DNA from: Enterococcus hirae ATCC 9790 | GTDB taxonomy: Bacteria; Bacillota; Bacilli; Lactobacillales; Enterococcaceae | Direction: 5' to 3' | Assembly (NCBI RefSeq): GCF_000271405.2 | Contig: NC_018081.1 | Span: forward strand, 296,856 to 360,855 | DNA length: 64,000 nt | Shown: piece after piece, positions 9,900-21,428 of the stretch | Numbering within the stretch: the first letter of the stretch is position 1 | Layout of the letters: every line of letters begins with the position of its first letter | Notes under the pieces: model-generated | Databases searched by the model: none | The model's input: the letters and a program-made list of their open reading frames with translations, nothing else | Told to the model about the DNA's origin: nothing | Position numbers and translations under genes: made by a program

Positions 9900-11271
9900 G
9901 ATACAGTACTCCTTCTTTTTTGATTTTTTTGATCCAGATAATGATTTCACCAACGAGGGCAAATATAATTGCTCCAATCGTGATTGGTAATTGCTGACTC
10001 AGCGATTCAGCATCAAACTGCAAAGGAATCGCTGTGAAAATCAATGAGATCACGATCATGATCATCGGTAGTGCGACTAATACCTTCAAGAACAAGTCGC
10101 TGCCGCTCACCTTGAAAGGTCGAGGTGTTTCTGGATCGATTTTGCGCAATTTATAAAACGCAGGAAAAACAGGTACATATGATACTAGGAACATTACTAG
10201 ATTCAACGAGAAAAATGCCCAAAATAAATCTTGATTTGGTAAAATTGGTGCGATGATGACAACGATAGAAGCAACAATACCATTCATAATCGCCGCACCA
10301 GTAGGCATGCCGTTTTTTTTGCTGCGTTTGGCAAATACTTTCGGCATATCGTCATTTTCGGCTGCATAACAAGCAGTATTGTTAACCCCTAACGACCAAG
10401 AAATCATATTGCCAAACAATGTCAGTAAGAATAAAAAGACCATCGAAATAATGAACCAGCCGCCTGTTGATCCTGTCAATAACTTAAAACTATCCATCAA
10501 TCCGCTGCCTGTACTAATCTGATCCGTAGGAATTGCTACACCGATCCCGAATGCAGAAAAAATGTAAATGGCTGCAATCACCAGTCCACCGGCAATGATC
10601 GATTGAGGGATTTGCTTTTTAGGATTTTCCATATCATTCGCGAATGTACAAATCACTTCGAATCCTAATAAGTTAAAAATGATTACTGAAATAAAGGACA
10701 AACTATTTAAATTGAAACTTGGCAGCATGGAAGAAAGAGTAAACTCATTCGCCACACCTTTAGTAAGCGCAGTATAGAGACCTAAGCCACCGATCAAGAT
10801 TGCCAGCAGCATTTTGATGACAGCTGCTCCATTCAAAATCCACACGCTGTCACTGACCGGATAAAAACTAATCCAAACGATGATCCATATAAAGATCAGT
10901 TCGATCACGATAGCAGCCGCTGTTGAAAATTCGCTGCCTGTGATCGTCATCAATAAATCAGGGCAGACTACTGCTAGAGAAGCTAACCACAGTGGATAAT
11001 TGATCCAGTAATACCAAGAAACGCGAGATCCCCAGCGATGTCCGAAGGCTTGTGTCACCCAATCATAGATACCGCCATCACCGATATAAGTTGTTCCTAA
11101 CTCTGACGAGATCAATCCATAGGGCAAAAGGAATGCAATCAATAAAAAGATCCACCAAAAAAATTGTGAATTTCCGATTGCTGCTACCGGTGCAGCCGCT
11201 TCTGCCACAAATACAACACAAATAACAGATAATATAGCACTCATCAAACTAAATTTTTTCTTTTCTCCCAT
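9853..11271 (-). CDS. aguD: Agmatine/putrescine antiporter
   Basis: 472 residues from the ATG at 11271 (AAAGGAAG site); 25 further codons upstream are probably not translated. It is an APC-superfamily amino acid/polyamine exchanger with about 12 hydrophobic segments, the first starting FSLMSAILSVICVVFVAEAAAP, and the conserved IGDGGIYDW-like loop. It imports agmatine in exchange for putrescine, closing the energy-yielding cycle with AguA and AguB. The C-terminal 15 residues overlap the aguA start in another frame, longer than usual for such overlaps, so the exact stop may be affected by an indel. The identity rests mainly on family pattern and the agu context. Confidence 0.92.
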   Translation of the reverse strand: MGEKKKFSLMSAILSVICVVFVAEAAAPVAAIGNSQFFWWIFLLIAFLLPYGLISSELGTTYIGDGGIYDWVTQAFGHRWGSRVSWYYWINYPLWLASLAVVCPDLLMTITGSEFSTAAAIVIELIFIWIIVWISFYPVSDSVWILNGAAVIKMLLAILIGGLGLYTALTKGVANEFTLSSMLPSFNLNSLSFISVIIFNLLGFEVICTFANDMENPKKQIPQSIIAGGLVIAAIYIFSAFGIGVAIPTDQISTGSGLMDSFKLLTGSTGGWFIISMVFLFLLTLFGNMISWSLGVNNTACYAAENDDMPKVFAKRSKKNGMPTGAAIMNGIVASIVVIIAPILPNQDLFWAFFSLNLVMFLVSYVPVFPAFYKLRKIDPETPRPFKVSGSDLFLKVLVALPMIMIVISLIFTAIPLQFDAESLSQQLPITIGAIIFALVGEIIIWIKKIKKEGVLYHGKANRKDHTETRRV

Positions 11272-11507
11272 TGTTTTCTTCCTTTCCGGTACAAGGGAAT
11301 AAGGTTGGACCAACGATTGAACGATTCTTGTAACCTGCGGACTCACCTCGTATGATTCCTAGTGCGGCATAAAAGCTGCATTAGTGTGAGATCAAGATTC
11401 TGCTAGAAAGAATCGATTTTCAGATCGTTAGCCCCTCCTCTAGAACAGAGACAATCCTCACGCATCGTCATGATACGCAGATTATTTCCTTTCCTCATCT
11501 CTTGCGT

Positions 11508-12527
11508 CTAAAATGTTTCACCTAGCAAAGCTTCCAAGTCTTTTTTAGCCGCTGCTTTTTTGGTCTCATCGATTGGATTTTTTTCCGCATAATCCCGCAT
11601 CAAGTACACTAAGAGACCGCGAATCGAAGTCAACCGATTTTCTGCTTCATCAAAACAGATCGAGTTCGGTCCATCCATGACTTCATCTGTGACTTCTTCC
11701 CCACGAGTGGCAGGCAAGCAGTGCATAAATTTCGCTTGTTCCCCAGCACGTTTCATCAAGTCCGTATTCACTTGGTATTTAGGATAAAAAATACGCATGC
11801 GTTCCTCTTCTGATAATTCAGCTTCATACAGTCCATACCAAACATCTGTATAAACAAAATCCGAACCTTCGATAACATCGATTTGATCGGATATCGTATA
11901 GGAGCCGCCAGAATCTTTGCAAATTGCGTCTAGTCGTGCGCGATGGTCTTCGTTTAACTGGAACCCTTCTGGTCCAAATTGAACGAATTCCATTCCCATT
12001 TTTGTTGCAATCAATCCTAAAGAGAAACAGACTTGTGTGGCATCTCCAATAAAGGAAACCTTGCAGTCTTCAATTTTTTTGCCTGCTGGAAGATGTTCGA
12101 TCATGGTGCAAAGATCGCCAATTTCTTGCGTTGGGTGGTTGAAGTCAGACATCCCGTTAATAACTGGGATCGTGGCATTCGTTGCTAAGTCATACACACT
12201 ATGATGACGTTCCACACGAGCCATCAAAATATCAACTAAACGAGAAAGAACTCGGCTCGTGTCTTCTATCGTTTCATGACCACCCAATTGAATTTGCCCT
12301 GGTGCTAGATATTCTGCGTGCCCCCCTAATTGTGTCATTGCTGTTTCAAACGAAACCCGCGTTCTGATAGAAGACTGTTGGAAGATCATCCCTAACACTT
12401 TGTTCTTTAGCAAAGGAGGATAAAAACCATTCTTGATGGCCGCTTTGATTTTCAATGACAGGTCAACAATTTGTTGGATCTCTTCCTTCGTGTAATTTTC
12501 AGTTGTAATAAAATCTTTTTTTCCCAT
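11508..12527 (-). CDS. aguB: Putrescine carbamoyltransferase
   Basis: 339 residues, usual length. Carbamoyltransferase motifs are all present: the carbamoyl-phosphate loop [12 protein letters not shown] (S-x-R-T-R), [11 protein letters not shown], and [15 protein letters not shown] near the C-terminus. The putrescine-specific forms have an extended C-terminal helix, seen here as [16 protein letters not shown]. It splits N-carbamoylputrescine with phosphate into putrescine and carbamoyl phosphate. First gene of the agu operon; start ATG behind AGGAGG (GGAGGTTTC). A perfect cre site lies about 80 bases upstream, so catabolite repression by CcpA is expected; this is known for the E. faecalis pathway. 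It could be mistaken for ornithine carbamoyltransferase, but the agu neighbours decide. Confidence 0.95.
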   Translation of the reverse strand: MGKKDFITTENYTKEEIQQIVDLSLKIKAAIKNGFYPPLLKNKVLGMIFQQSSIRTRVSFETAMTQLGGHAEYLAPGQIQLGGHETIEDTSRVLSRLVDILMARVERHHSVYDLATNATIPVINGMSDFNHPTQEIGDLCTMIEHLPAGKKIEDCKVSFIGDATQVCFSLGLIATKMGMEFVQFGPEGFQLNEDHRARLDAICKDSGGSYTISDQIDVIEGSDFVYTDVWYGLYEAELSEEERMRIFYPKYQVNTDLMKRAGEQAKFMHCLPATRGEEVTDEVMDGPNSICFDEAENRLTSIRGLLVYLMRDYAEKNPIDETKKAAAKKDLEALLGETF

Positions 12528-12606
12528 AATGAAACCTCCTAAGTAATTTGTTTGCTTTGCATCTTCACTTTAGGAAAAAAAGTGAGAGTTTACGATAAGC
12601 TATAAG

Positions 12607-12622
12607 TTGTAAACGTTATCAT
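12607..12622. promoter_or_regulatory. CcpA cre site upstream of aguB
   Basis: TTGTAAACGTTATCAT matches the cre consensus WTGNAARCGNWWWCA at every position. It sits between aguR and aguB near the expected promoter and would mediate glucose repression of agmatine use. Confidence 0.8.
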
Positions 12623-12798
12623 TATCATTTTATATGTGATACAGGCTGGTTTATTTTTGGATATAAACCATTAATTTTCCAAGGGTTTACAAAAGTTTAG
12701 AAGGAAGTTTATAGGAATTAAAAGTAAAGATAAAAAAAACGGTGTTATAATTAAGATAAGAAATTTAAGGTAAGGAAAAAAATGAAAGGGGATTCAAT

Positions 12799-13733
12799 AT
12801 GATAGCTATTTTTGTTTACAACATTCTATTGATCATTTTATATTCAATCACGATGACTTTTGCTATTTATGCTTATTTAAAAGAAAAAACAACTTATTTC
12901 TCTGGATCAGTTTGTATTTGGCATTCTTCATTTTTGATAACACGATTATTTATATGACGGAGTTCCTCAATTCCTTTGCACAAAGTTATGATCAAGCATT
13001 TATGAGTGCGCCAGCAGTTAAAACGATTATTTTTATGGGAAACGCCTTTTTTTCCATTTCTATTCTTGCCGAACTACAAAAAGAAAAACTTTCCCCTCTC
13101 CATTATGCTTTACTGCTTGCTTTGGCTGCATGGATGATTACCATCCCATTGATGGATAATTCAGCCTTTAAAGTCTGGCTCTATTATCTGGGCAATCAAC
13201 TCTTCCTGTTTTACCTAGGAATTTATTGTTGGCGAGGAACAAAAAAGGATGTACCTTTGCTGAACAAACACTATTTAAAGCAATTGATGTTCATCAATCT
13301 CTTCTTTAGTATTTTGATCATTATTGAAGATAGTTTCGTGATTTTCAATGTCGATCAATATAGCTCCTTAGTAACAAAAATTTATAATCGTAGTGTCTCA
13401 GAGGATATTTTTTCGATTGTTATATGTGTTTTATTACTGCACTTCTTTATCAAAAAATATCAACCTCAGAAAGAAAAAACACAAAATCAAGGCACCTCTC
13501 TCTTGATTCAAGACTTTTGTCAGGATCACCAGTTTACTCAACGAGAAACGGAAATTTTTATATTGCTACTGTCACATCGAACCAATCAGGAAATTGCTGA
13601 CCAGCTCTTTCTCTCATTAGGAACGGTTAAAACTCATGTCCACAATATTTTTATTAAACTTGACATTAAAAAGCGCACGCAAATTATCCCCCTTTTTGAG
13701 AAGTATAAAGAAGCCATTGAGTCAACCGTTTAA
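12799..13733 (+). CDS. aguR: Membrane-anchored LuxR-type activator of the agmatine operon, frameshifted
   Basis: ATG at 12799 behind AAGGGG. About 310 residues after repair: six to seven hydrophobic segments (starting IAIFVYNILLIILYSITMTFAIYAY) and a C-terminal LuxR/GerE helix-turn-helix (FTQRETEIFILLLSHRTNQEIADQLFLSLGTVKTHVHNIFIKL). The frame breaks at six A (12884-12889); seven A would read LKEKNNLFLWISLYLAFFIFDN and join both parts. The AguR of E. faecalis is a membrane-bound one-component sensor that activates aguBDAC with agmatine, and this gene has the same form, place and orientation. As a regulator of a conserved operon, the break is more likely a sequence error than a lesion. Confidence 0.85.
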
Positions 13734-13781
13734 AAAAGTCCTGGAAGTATCCCTTCCAAGTTCTCAGTCTGTAGACGAGTC

Positions 13782-13824
13782 TGGGACATTAATCAGAAAA
13801 AATCTAATGAATGTCCCACTTTTT
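13782..13824. terminator. Hairpin terminator after aguR
   Basis: Arms tgggacatt and aatgtccca with a run of T after the second arm. Its arms are nearly the same as those of the hairpin at 3587-3624, so this is a repeated terminator type. Confidence 0.7.
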
Positions 13825-13849
13825 TATGAGGTTAATCATAAAATAAAAA

Positions 13850-14100
13850 AATGGAGAATGAGACAAAAGCGGCATCCTCAAAAATTCGCTGAAATTTATA
13901 AAAAATTTGAGACACACCAAGTAGATAATAATCAACACCAAAAACAAGTATTTATGTTTCTTGTCAAATTTCGAAAATTCCTTCTTATTCCTTGATGCTG
14001 AACACTTTTTTCTCAATCTTTCACCAATCATTCTAGAATTTCTCTTTACCAACATCATTTGACAAAGGGTCTCTTTTTTGTCCAAAATTTTGAACAAAAC
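13850..14100. repeat. Probable dispersed non-coding element
   Basis: No convincing gene covers this stretch; the 103-codon minus-strand frame here has no ribosome site and an unlikely lysine-rich composition. It begins gagaatgagacaaaag and contains a gagacacaccaagtagataa block. From memory the sequence resembles an intergenic element repeated in E. faecium-group genomes, but only one copy is in this window, so its repeat nature is inference. Confidence 0.35.
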
Positions 14101-14106
14101 TAGATA

Positions 14107-14150
14107 AAAAGACATTCCAAACTCAAATTACAAGTTTGAAATGTCTTTTA
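14107..14150. terminator. Hairpin terminator after the PTS operon
   Basis: Arms aagacattccaaact and agtttgaaatgtctt pair with one mismatch; A and T runs flank the stem on both sides. It lies downstream of the last PTS gene on the minus strand. Confidence 0.75.
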
Positions 14151-14205
14151 TCTATAGTCTGATCAGAGAAATATTTCTTTGGCTTCATCACTCATATATT
14201 TTATC

Positions 14206-14610
14206 TTACTCATCTTCATCATCGTCATCACTGAAAATCCGTCCATTCACATAACAAATGTTACTTGTAGCAGATTCGATTAATGAAAGTTCTGTTCCAA
14301 TTAATTGACTGTTAATGAAGTCAATCACCATTGGCATGTTCATGCCTGCGTATAAGTCAATTACTTGACCCTCGAGAATTATTTTTGAAACTACATTACA
14401 CGGAGTGCCACCCATTAAATCTGCTAATACTACGAAATCATCTAAATTGGCAATTACTGTTTCAAACTTTTCACGAAAATCTTCCGCTGATTCAGAAGGA
14501 AGAAGGCTTACTGTGTGAATACTTTCCTGAGGCCCCATTATCATTTCTGTACTTTTTTTCAATTCTTCACAGAAAAGTCCATGACTAATTAAAACTAATT
14601 GTTTTCCCAT
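14206..14610 (-). CDS. PTS mannose-family EIIA component
   Basis: 134 residues from the ATG at 14610 (GGAGTGG site). The fold is the EIIA-Man type: hydrophobic strand KQLVLISHG with the phospho-accepting histidine in SHG (H9-10), and the VVLADLMGGTPCNVV block shared by the family. The C-terminus is an acidic tail (SDDDDEDE). It takes phosphate from HPr and passes it to EIIB. Last gene of the run bgaC-EIIB-EIIC-EIID-EIIA, all on the minus strand, which is the order of the pneumococcal bgaC operon. Confidence 0.92.
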   Translation of the reverse strand: MGKQLVLISHGLFCEELKKSTEMIMGPQESIHTVSLLPSESAEDFREKFETVIANLDDFVVLADLMGGTPCNVVSKIILEGQVIDLYAGMNMPMVIDFINSQLIGTELSLIESATSNICYVNGRIFSDDDDEDE

Positions 14611-14647
14611 TGAACCACTCCTCATCACTAATTGGAATCAGCCTGAC

Positions 14648-15457
14648 TTATTTTGAAATCACGCCTAAAGCTGATAATGCTACACAAACCACTAATACTA
14701 TGAAAATTGCCTTAGTAGAAGTCATATTCTTTTTGCCAAGCATCCAATAAATTGCTGCAACGATACCGGCTGGTAATAATCGTGGTAAAATCATATCCAG
14801 GTTGTTTTGCATGTTTAACGTCACATCACCAATACTTGGTGCCCAAGACAATTTTACATTAATCATGGTAGCGACCAACGCTCCAACCATGAAGACCCCT
14901 AACAAAGTTGCAGCATCTGTCAAGGCAGTTAAGCGATGTTGCATCGTGGTAACTAAAGAGATTCCTTCACGATAAGCAAATTCTAATTGTTTCCAACGGA
15001 AAATCATAACAGCGATTTGTGCGATAATCCAAATAAAAATTCCAGTTGGGTTGCCATTAATTGCCATATTGGCTGCTAAGGCTCCAAAAATTGTTGGAAT
15101 TAACGCTGCGAAAATCGAATCCCCAATTGCTGCAAAAGGCCCCATCAACCCAGCTTTTAAACCTGAGACAGTGTCTTTACCATCAATACCTTCCTTTTCC
15201 TCAATAGCCAAGTCAATCCCGGTAACGATAGTATTGAAGAAGTTTGATGTATTAAAGAATTGTGTATGAGTTTTCATCATTTCTTTTAATTCAGGAGAAT
15301 TATCACCATAAAGCTTGCGTAATTGCGGCAGAATTGTATAAAGATAGCCTGATCCTTGCATCCGTTCATAGTTCCAGCCTAATTGGAAAGTAAACAAGCT
15401 TCTGCGATTGATCTGCTTAAAGTCTTCCTTCGTTAACTTATAATTAGATTTCGTCAT
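14648..15457 (-). CDS. PTS mannose-family EIID component
   Basis: 269 residues from ATG 15457 (GAAGGAGAG upstream); the longer frame at 15496 runs into the EIIC gene and is not needed. Conserved EIID features: RRSLFTFQLGWNYERMQGSGYLYTILP near the start, GLMGPFAAIGDSIF, and hydrophobic helices at the C-terminus (IFIVLVVCVALSALGVI). With EIIC it makes the membrane channel. The start overlaps the EIIC stop by 14 bases, a sign of coupled translation. Confidence 0.93.
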   Translation of the reverse strand: MTKSNYKLTKEDFKQINRRSLFTFQLGWNYERMQGSGYLYTILPQLRKLYGDNSPELKEMMKTHTQFFNTSNFFNTIVTGIDLAIEEKEGIDGKDTVSGLKAGLMGPFAAIGDSIFAALIPTIFGALAANMAINGNPTGIFIWIIAQIAVMIFRWKQLEFAYREGISLVTTMQHRLTALTDAATLLGVFMVGALVATMINVKLSWAPSIGDVTLNMQNNLDMILPRLLPAGIVAAIYWMLGKKNMTSTKAIFIVLVVCVALSALGVISK

Positions 15458-16340
15458 CTTCAATCTCTCCTTCATCTGAATCATTCGATGTAACATCTTT
15501 AGGGGCTGGCGAATGTGGTATCAGCTGTCCATTTTTGTAACTGATGGCTGCTAAAGAAAATCCAACTAGGGCAATTGCTAACATTGGAAGTGAATTAAAT
15601 ATTCCTTCGAAATTCTTCACAACTCCTGCAACACCCGTTCCTAAAACCTGCATGTTAGTAAAGACGGTTCCTAGTAATGCCGTTAATGTAAATCCTAAAA
15701 TTAGGTAAGGGAAATGCTTTTTAACTGGCAAGTAACGTAGTAGAATAGCAAAACCGACAGCTGGTAAAACTGCTCCAGCTACTGATAATCCATCGCCTAA
15801 CCACTTCAAATCACCATTTAGCACGGCTACCACTTGTTCTACTAGTCCTCCTCCAAATGCTAATGCTAGAAAAACGGGAATCATACGAGAAAGTGACCAA
15901 GAGAGGGCTCCCATTAAGAAATTACGTTCGATCCCTTTATAGTTCATATCTTCAACTAATTTATCAATGCGATGCGCAAAATACGTATTCGCAAAACGGG
16001 CTAATATATCTAATTGAATCATCAAGCTAGCTACTGGTACCGCAATTACGGCAATTGCTTGCTCTGGGTTCATTCCTAGCGCTACTGAGAAAGCTGTCGC
16101 TAAAATCGTTCCAGAGTTGGCATCAATTTTTGATGCCCCCCCAAAGGTACCAACACCAAGTACAGTCAATTGCATACTACCACCAATAATAAGTCCTGCT
16201 TTTAGATCTCCCATCACTAGACCAGCAAATAATCCGGCAAAAACGGGTGCACTCAACGATGAATAAATTTGTAACTCATCTAAAATTTGATACCCTGCGT
16301 ATAATGTTAATAATAAGATCTGCCACCATAAGATATCCAT
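15444..16340 (-). CDS. PTS mannose-family EIIC component
   Basis: 298 residues, mostly membrane helices. EIIC-Man signature: a helix-loop-helix GLFAGLVMGDLKAGLIIGGSMQLTVLGVGTFGGASKIDANSG at about residues 35-75, then further helices and an acidic tail (SNDSDEGEIEDDEI). It carries the sugar through the membrane. Twelve bases separate it from the EIIB gene. The sugar is not shown by the sequence, but the neighbouring GH35 enzyme and AgaS point to a galactose-hexosamine disaccharide or its aminosugar. Confidence 0.93.
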   Translation of the reverse strand: MDILWWQILLLTLYAGYQILDELQIYSSLSAPVFAGLFAGLVMGDLKAGLIIGGSMQLTVLGVGTFGGASKIDANSGTILATAFSVALGMNPEQAIAVIAVPVASLMIQLDILARFANTYFAHRIDKLVEDMNYKGIERNFLMGALSWSLSRMIPVFLALAFGGGLVEQVVAVLNGDLKWLGDGLSVAGAVLPAVGFAILLRYLPVKKHFPYLILGFTLTALLGTVFTNMQVLGTGVAGVVKNFEGIFNSLPMLAIALVGFSLAAISYKNGQLIPHSPAPKDVTSNDSDEGEIEDDEI

Positions 16341-16352
16341 TTATTTATCCTC

Positions 16353-16832
16353 CTATTTCGCTAATAAAGCCATAAAATTTTCTGCTTTATCACTTGGAAC
16401 CATCTGCGCTACTAAGCGAACACCTTTAGCCTGTAATTTGTTAAATACTTCTACATCTTGATCAACCACATTGATTGATTTAGTAATGGACCGTGTTTCA
16501 TTTGTCTGTGACATATTCCCAACATTAATTTCTTCAATTGGGACTCCTAATTCTACCAACTTCAATAAACGATCCGGCTCCCGAGCAATAATCAATAATC
16601 GTTGAGAATCATATTTTCCTGCTAAAATATTATTAGCAGCTTTTTCAATCGGCAATACACTTAATTTAACTCCTGGTGGAGTTGCCAGCTTTAATCCACT
16701 TTTTTCAATATCATTTTTTGCAACTTCATCATCTACAACCATAATCCGTGTGATGTTCAACTTGGTTGTCCATAAGTTGGCTACTTGTCCATGAATTAAA
16801 CGTCCATCAATTCTTACTCCGATAATACTCAT
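16353..16832 (-). CDS. PTS mannose-family EIIB component
   Basis: 159 residues. The N-terminus IIGVRIDGRLIHGQVANLW contains the EIIB phospho-histidine (H14-15) in the invariant DxRLIHGQV motif. It passes phosphate from EIIA to the entering sugar. It starts three bases after the stop of bgaC, so it is in the same transcript. Substitutions around the motif separate mannose, galactosamine and other members, but I cannot assign the sugar from this alone. Confidence 0.94.
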   Translation of the reverse strand: MSIIGVRIDGRLIHGQVANLWTTKLNITRIMVVDDEVAKNDIEKSGLKLATPPGVKLSVLPIEKAANNILAGKYDSQRLLIIAREPDRLLKLVELGVPIEEINVGNMSQTNETRSITKSINVVDQDVEVFNKLQAKGVRLVAQMVPSDKAENFMALLAK

Positions 16833-16835
16833 TGT

Positions 16836-18614
16836 TTATCCTTCTTTCATTTCTTTATATAGTGGTGCTTTTACTAATTGGATCTCTGGTTGGAAAGTTC
16901 CTTCTGTTTCAAAAATCACTATTTCATTGTTTCCTTTTTTAAATAAGCTTTTCGGAATATATAGCGAAAGTGTTGGCCCAACTTCCCAAAAACGTCCAAT
17001 ATTGGTCTGATTAACAAATACGACACCTTTCCCAAATTTTGATAGATCAATGAAGCTATCCTCCACTTCATCAAGTGTTACTTCATAGCGATAAAAACTT
17101 GGCTGGTTAGGATGCCATTCCTTTGAAAAATCAACTTTCTCACATGACTCTAGTGGTAAACAATACTGATTCCAATCAGTGATAAAATGTAGATCAGCCA
17201 TGACCCCTGTACGAATTCCCTTTTTTTGTGTATCGGCTAATAATTTATGACCATAATTAACACGCCCCATATTTTCAATTAGAATATCTAATTGATTGTC
17301 TTCCTGAGGCATTGGAACAATGATATCTTCACCAATTTCTGTCTGATATTGTGTAGCTTGCAGTTTTTGATTTAAAAATAGTTGGCTACGGTCTCTTCCA
17401 TCGATTACTCTCAGTCTTTCATGTTCTGCATCTTTTTTTATTGAGGTGCGATACAGAATATAACCTGTATTTTGTCCTAACATTTCCATCGTTTCTGGAT
17501 ATTTCATTTTTACTGATTGACTAATTGTATCTAATGTTGAAAATAAACTGACTTTATCAATTAATGGAATATCTTTCATTTCCATTGTGTCTTTTGTCAA
17601 AGGTTCCATTTGTTGGATATCAGGGAACGTTTCATGAATCATTGTCTGGATTGCATAATATTTTTCGGTTGGATTTCCTTGCTCGTCTAAGGGTGCTCCG
17701 TAATCATAAGAAGTAATCTGTGGCAAATCAATCACTCCTCTAGCTGAGCAACCATTCATAAATCCAAAATTTGTTCCTCCATGGAACATATACAGGTTAA
17801 TACTTCCTCTCAGCACGACCTCTTTGATTGCCTCAGCTAATTCTTTTGCATCACGTTGTACAATCGGTTCCTTCCAACGATTAAACCAACCATCCCAAAA
17901 TTCCATACACATTAAAGGCCATTTTTTCCCATGCTCATTGAAGAAAGCTTCCATTGAAGAAAAATTTTCTTCAGCCTTTGAACCAAAATTTCCAGTAACT
18001 AAAATATCTTCATCAATCATGCTGCCTGCTCTGAGTGTCGCACGCCATGGTCCATCCGAAGTGAAAAATGGCACTGTTATTCCTCTGTCCAACATTAAAT
18101 CACGTATCGAACGTAAATAGTCTTTTTCTTCTCCATAAGAACCGTATTCATTCTCAATTTGAATCATTAAAATATTTCCACCATTTGTCAGCTGATGCGG
18201 CACGATTTTTTTTATTAAAACATCATAATAATCTGCCACATGGTTCAAATAAACGGTTTCATTTGTTCGGATCCGAGTTCCCTCATTAAGTAACCAAGCA
18301 GGAAAACCACCAAACTCCCATTCTGCACAAATATATGGAGATGGTCTAACAATCGCGTATAGTCCTAATTCCTCAGCAATGGACAAAAAATGTTCTAAGT
18401 CCAAAATTCCCTCAAAATGGAAATCTCCTTTTTTAGGTTCATGTAGATTCCATGGTACATAAGTTTCAACTGTATTAAATCCCAATGCTTTCAGATTATA
18501 TAACGAGTGATACCAATCGGCTGAATCCACTCTAAAATAGTGGATAGCTCCTGAGAGTATCTTAAAGGGCTTACCGTTTAGAAGAAAATCTTCTTTAATC
18601 TCAAATGTGTTCAA
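16836..18614 (-). CDS. bgaC: GH35 beta-galactosidase (BgaC-like)
   Basis: 592 residues, no signal peptide, so cytoplasmic or released without a leader. Glycoside hydrolase family 35: FLLNGKPFKILSGAIHYFRV at the start, the acid/base glutamate in MIQIENEYGSYG, the nucleophile glutamate in CMEFWDGWFNRW, and the FMFHGGTNFGFMNG motif. The C-terminal part has beta-sandwich (jelly-roll) domains. The pneumococcal relative BgaC cuts Gal-beta-1,3-GlcNAc and lies in the same gene order ahead of a mannose-family PTS. Here it leads the PTS operon, so the PTS sugar is probably such a disaccharide, taken from host glycans. The upstream ribosome site is GGAGGGAG. Confidence 0.93.
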   Translation of the reverse strand: MNTFEIKEDFLLNGKPFKILSGAIHYFRVDSADWYHSLYNLKALGFNTVETYVPWNLHEPKKGDFHFEGILDLEHFLSIAEELGLYAIVRPSPYICAEWEFGGFPAWLLNEGTRIRTNETVYLNHVADYYDVLIKKIVPHQLTNGGNILMIQIENEYGSYGEEKDYLRSIRDLMLDRGITVPFFTSDGPWRATLRAGSMIDEDILVTGNFGSKAEENFSSMEAFFNEHGKKWPLMCMEFWDGWFNRWKEPIVQRDAKELAEAIKEVVLRGSINLYMFHGGTNFGFMNGCSARGVIDLPQITSYDYGAPLDEQGNPTEKYYAIQTMIHETFPDIQQMEPLTKDTMEMKDIPLIDKVSLFSTLDTISQSVKMKYPETMEMLGQNTGYILYRTSIKKDAEHERLRVIDGRDRSQLFLNQKLQATQYQTEIGEDIIVPMPQEDNQLDILIENMGRVNYGHKLLADTQKKGIRTGVMADLHFITDWNQYCLPLESCEKVDFSKEWHPNQPSFYRYEVTLDEVEDSFIDLSKFGKGVVFVNQTNIGRFWEVGPTLSLYIPKSLFKKGNNEIVIFETEGTFQPEIQLVKAPLYKEMKEG

Positions 18615-18645
18615 AAGCTCCCTCCTTCAATAAAATCGTTTTCAA

Positions 18646-18661
18646 TATATTGATATATCAA
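18646..18661. promoter_or_regulatory. AT-rich palindrome upstream of bgaC
   Basis: ttgatatatcaa (18650-18661) is a perfect 12-base palindrome, extended by matching bases on the left. It lies about 35 bases before the bgaC start, where an operator of a GntR-type repressor would act. Inference from symmetry and place. Confidence 0.4.
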
Positions 18662-18779
18662 ATAATTTGAAATAGAAAGTCAACCCTATCCAACATAACA
18701 GAACGTGTTAAAATCAAATTATACATACAAAACCAAAGACTCTAACGAAAAGTTTAATTCTTTGATGTTGTTTGAAGGG

Positions 18780-19428
18780 TTAATTTAGACATCCCAAAAT
18801 GGCAATAAACTTTATACAGAAGCAGAATTAATATAAATTTTTAACGTAAGCTCTATTACAGTCATTCGCTCCCTGAATGAATAAAGGATGGATTCATAAT
18901 TCGTCATCAAGGTCGTGACTCATTTGTTTCACGTAAAGAAAAACTGGTCTAGTTTTCTGACATTGAATTATTCACTATCAGTAATGATCAAGTCCAAGTT
19001 TTATCAATCGCTCGAGGGAATGATCCACACTATTTAAACAAGCTTAAACTGCCAGCCTTAGCATTTTATGATTACATCAGACATTTACGAAAAACTAAAA
19101 AACTGCATATATCTATCAGCAAACTTATTTGCCCGAACAATATGTGGATCCTAATTCTCAAGAATTGTGTTATTACAATTCCAGCTGTCAGCGCTTTAAA
19201 CAAGACTACAATATCCACATGAATGAGGAATATTTTACGGAAACAAATAAAATTATATTTCCAACTCCTTTAAATGTTGCGAAATTATTAAAGATTCTTA
19301 CCGATGAAACGACCGTTCTGCAAGTCCGAGTGACGAAACGTAGAGGTTCACAACAACTACTGGAGTACGTTGAATCCTACAAAAAATGGAACTTCTACCA
19401 AATTGAGTTGGTCTCAAAAAATCATTGA
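18780..19428 (+). pseudogene. Decayed GntR/HutC-type regulator
   Basis: The plus strand can be pieced together as LYTEAELI..IFNVSSITVIRSLNE, then DGFIIRHQGRDSFVSRK, then a UTRA-like domain ending QQTYLPEQYVDPNSQELCYYNSSCQRF...VESYKKWNFYQIELVSKNH. These are the winged helix and ligand domain of a GntR/HutC regulator. The frame contains in-frame stops (TAA after AELI, TAG after KLV) and at least two shifts, and no start with a ribosome site is left. Unlike the single-indel genes elsewhere, this carries several kinds of damage and is a true pseudogene. It was probably the local regulator of bgaC, now replaced by the intact GntR gene at 22614-23345. Confidence 0.7.
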
Positions 19429-19448
19429 TTTTATCTAGATCGATTTTT

Positions 19449-21406
<1,958 letters not shown>

Positions 21407-21428
21407 GGTTCTTCCTCCCAGTTTATTT

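Noticed and set aside
13804..14115. 103-codon minus-strand frame
   Set aside because: No ribosome site, odd composition, lies over a terminator and a likely non-coding repeat.
18780..19428. Treating the GntR remnant as another simple homopolymer error
   Set aside because: It has in-frame TAA and TAG stops and more than one shift outside A/T runs, so one-base repair does not restore it.
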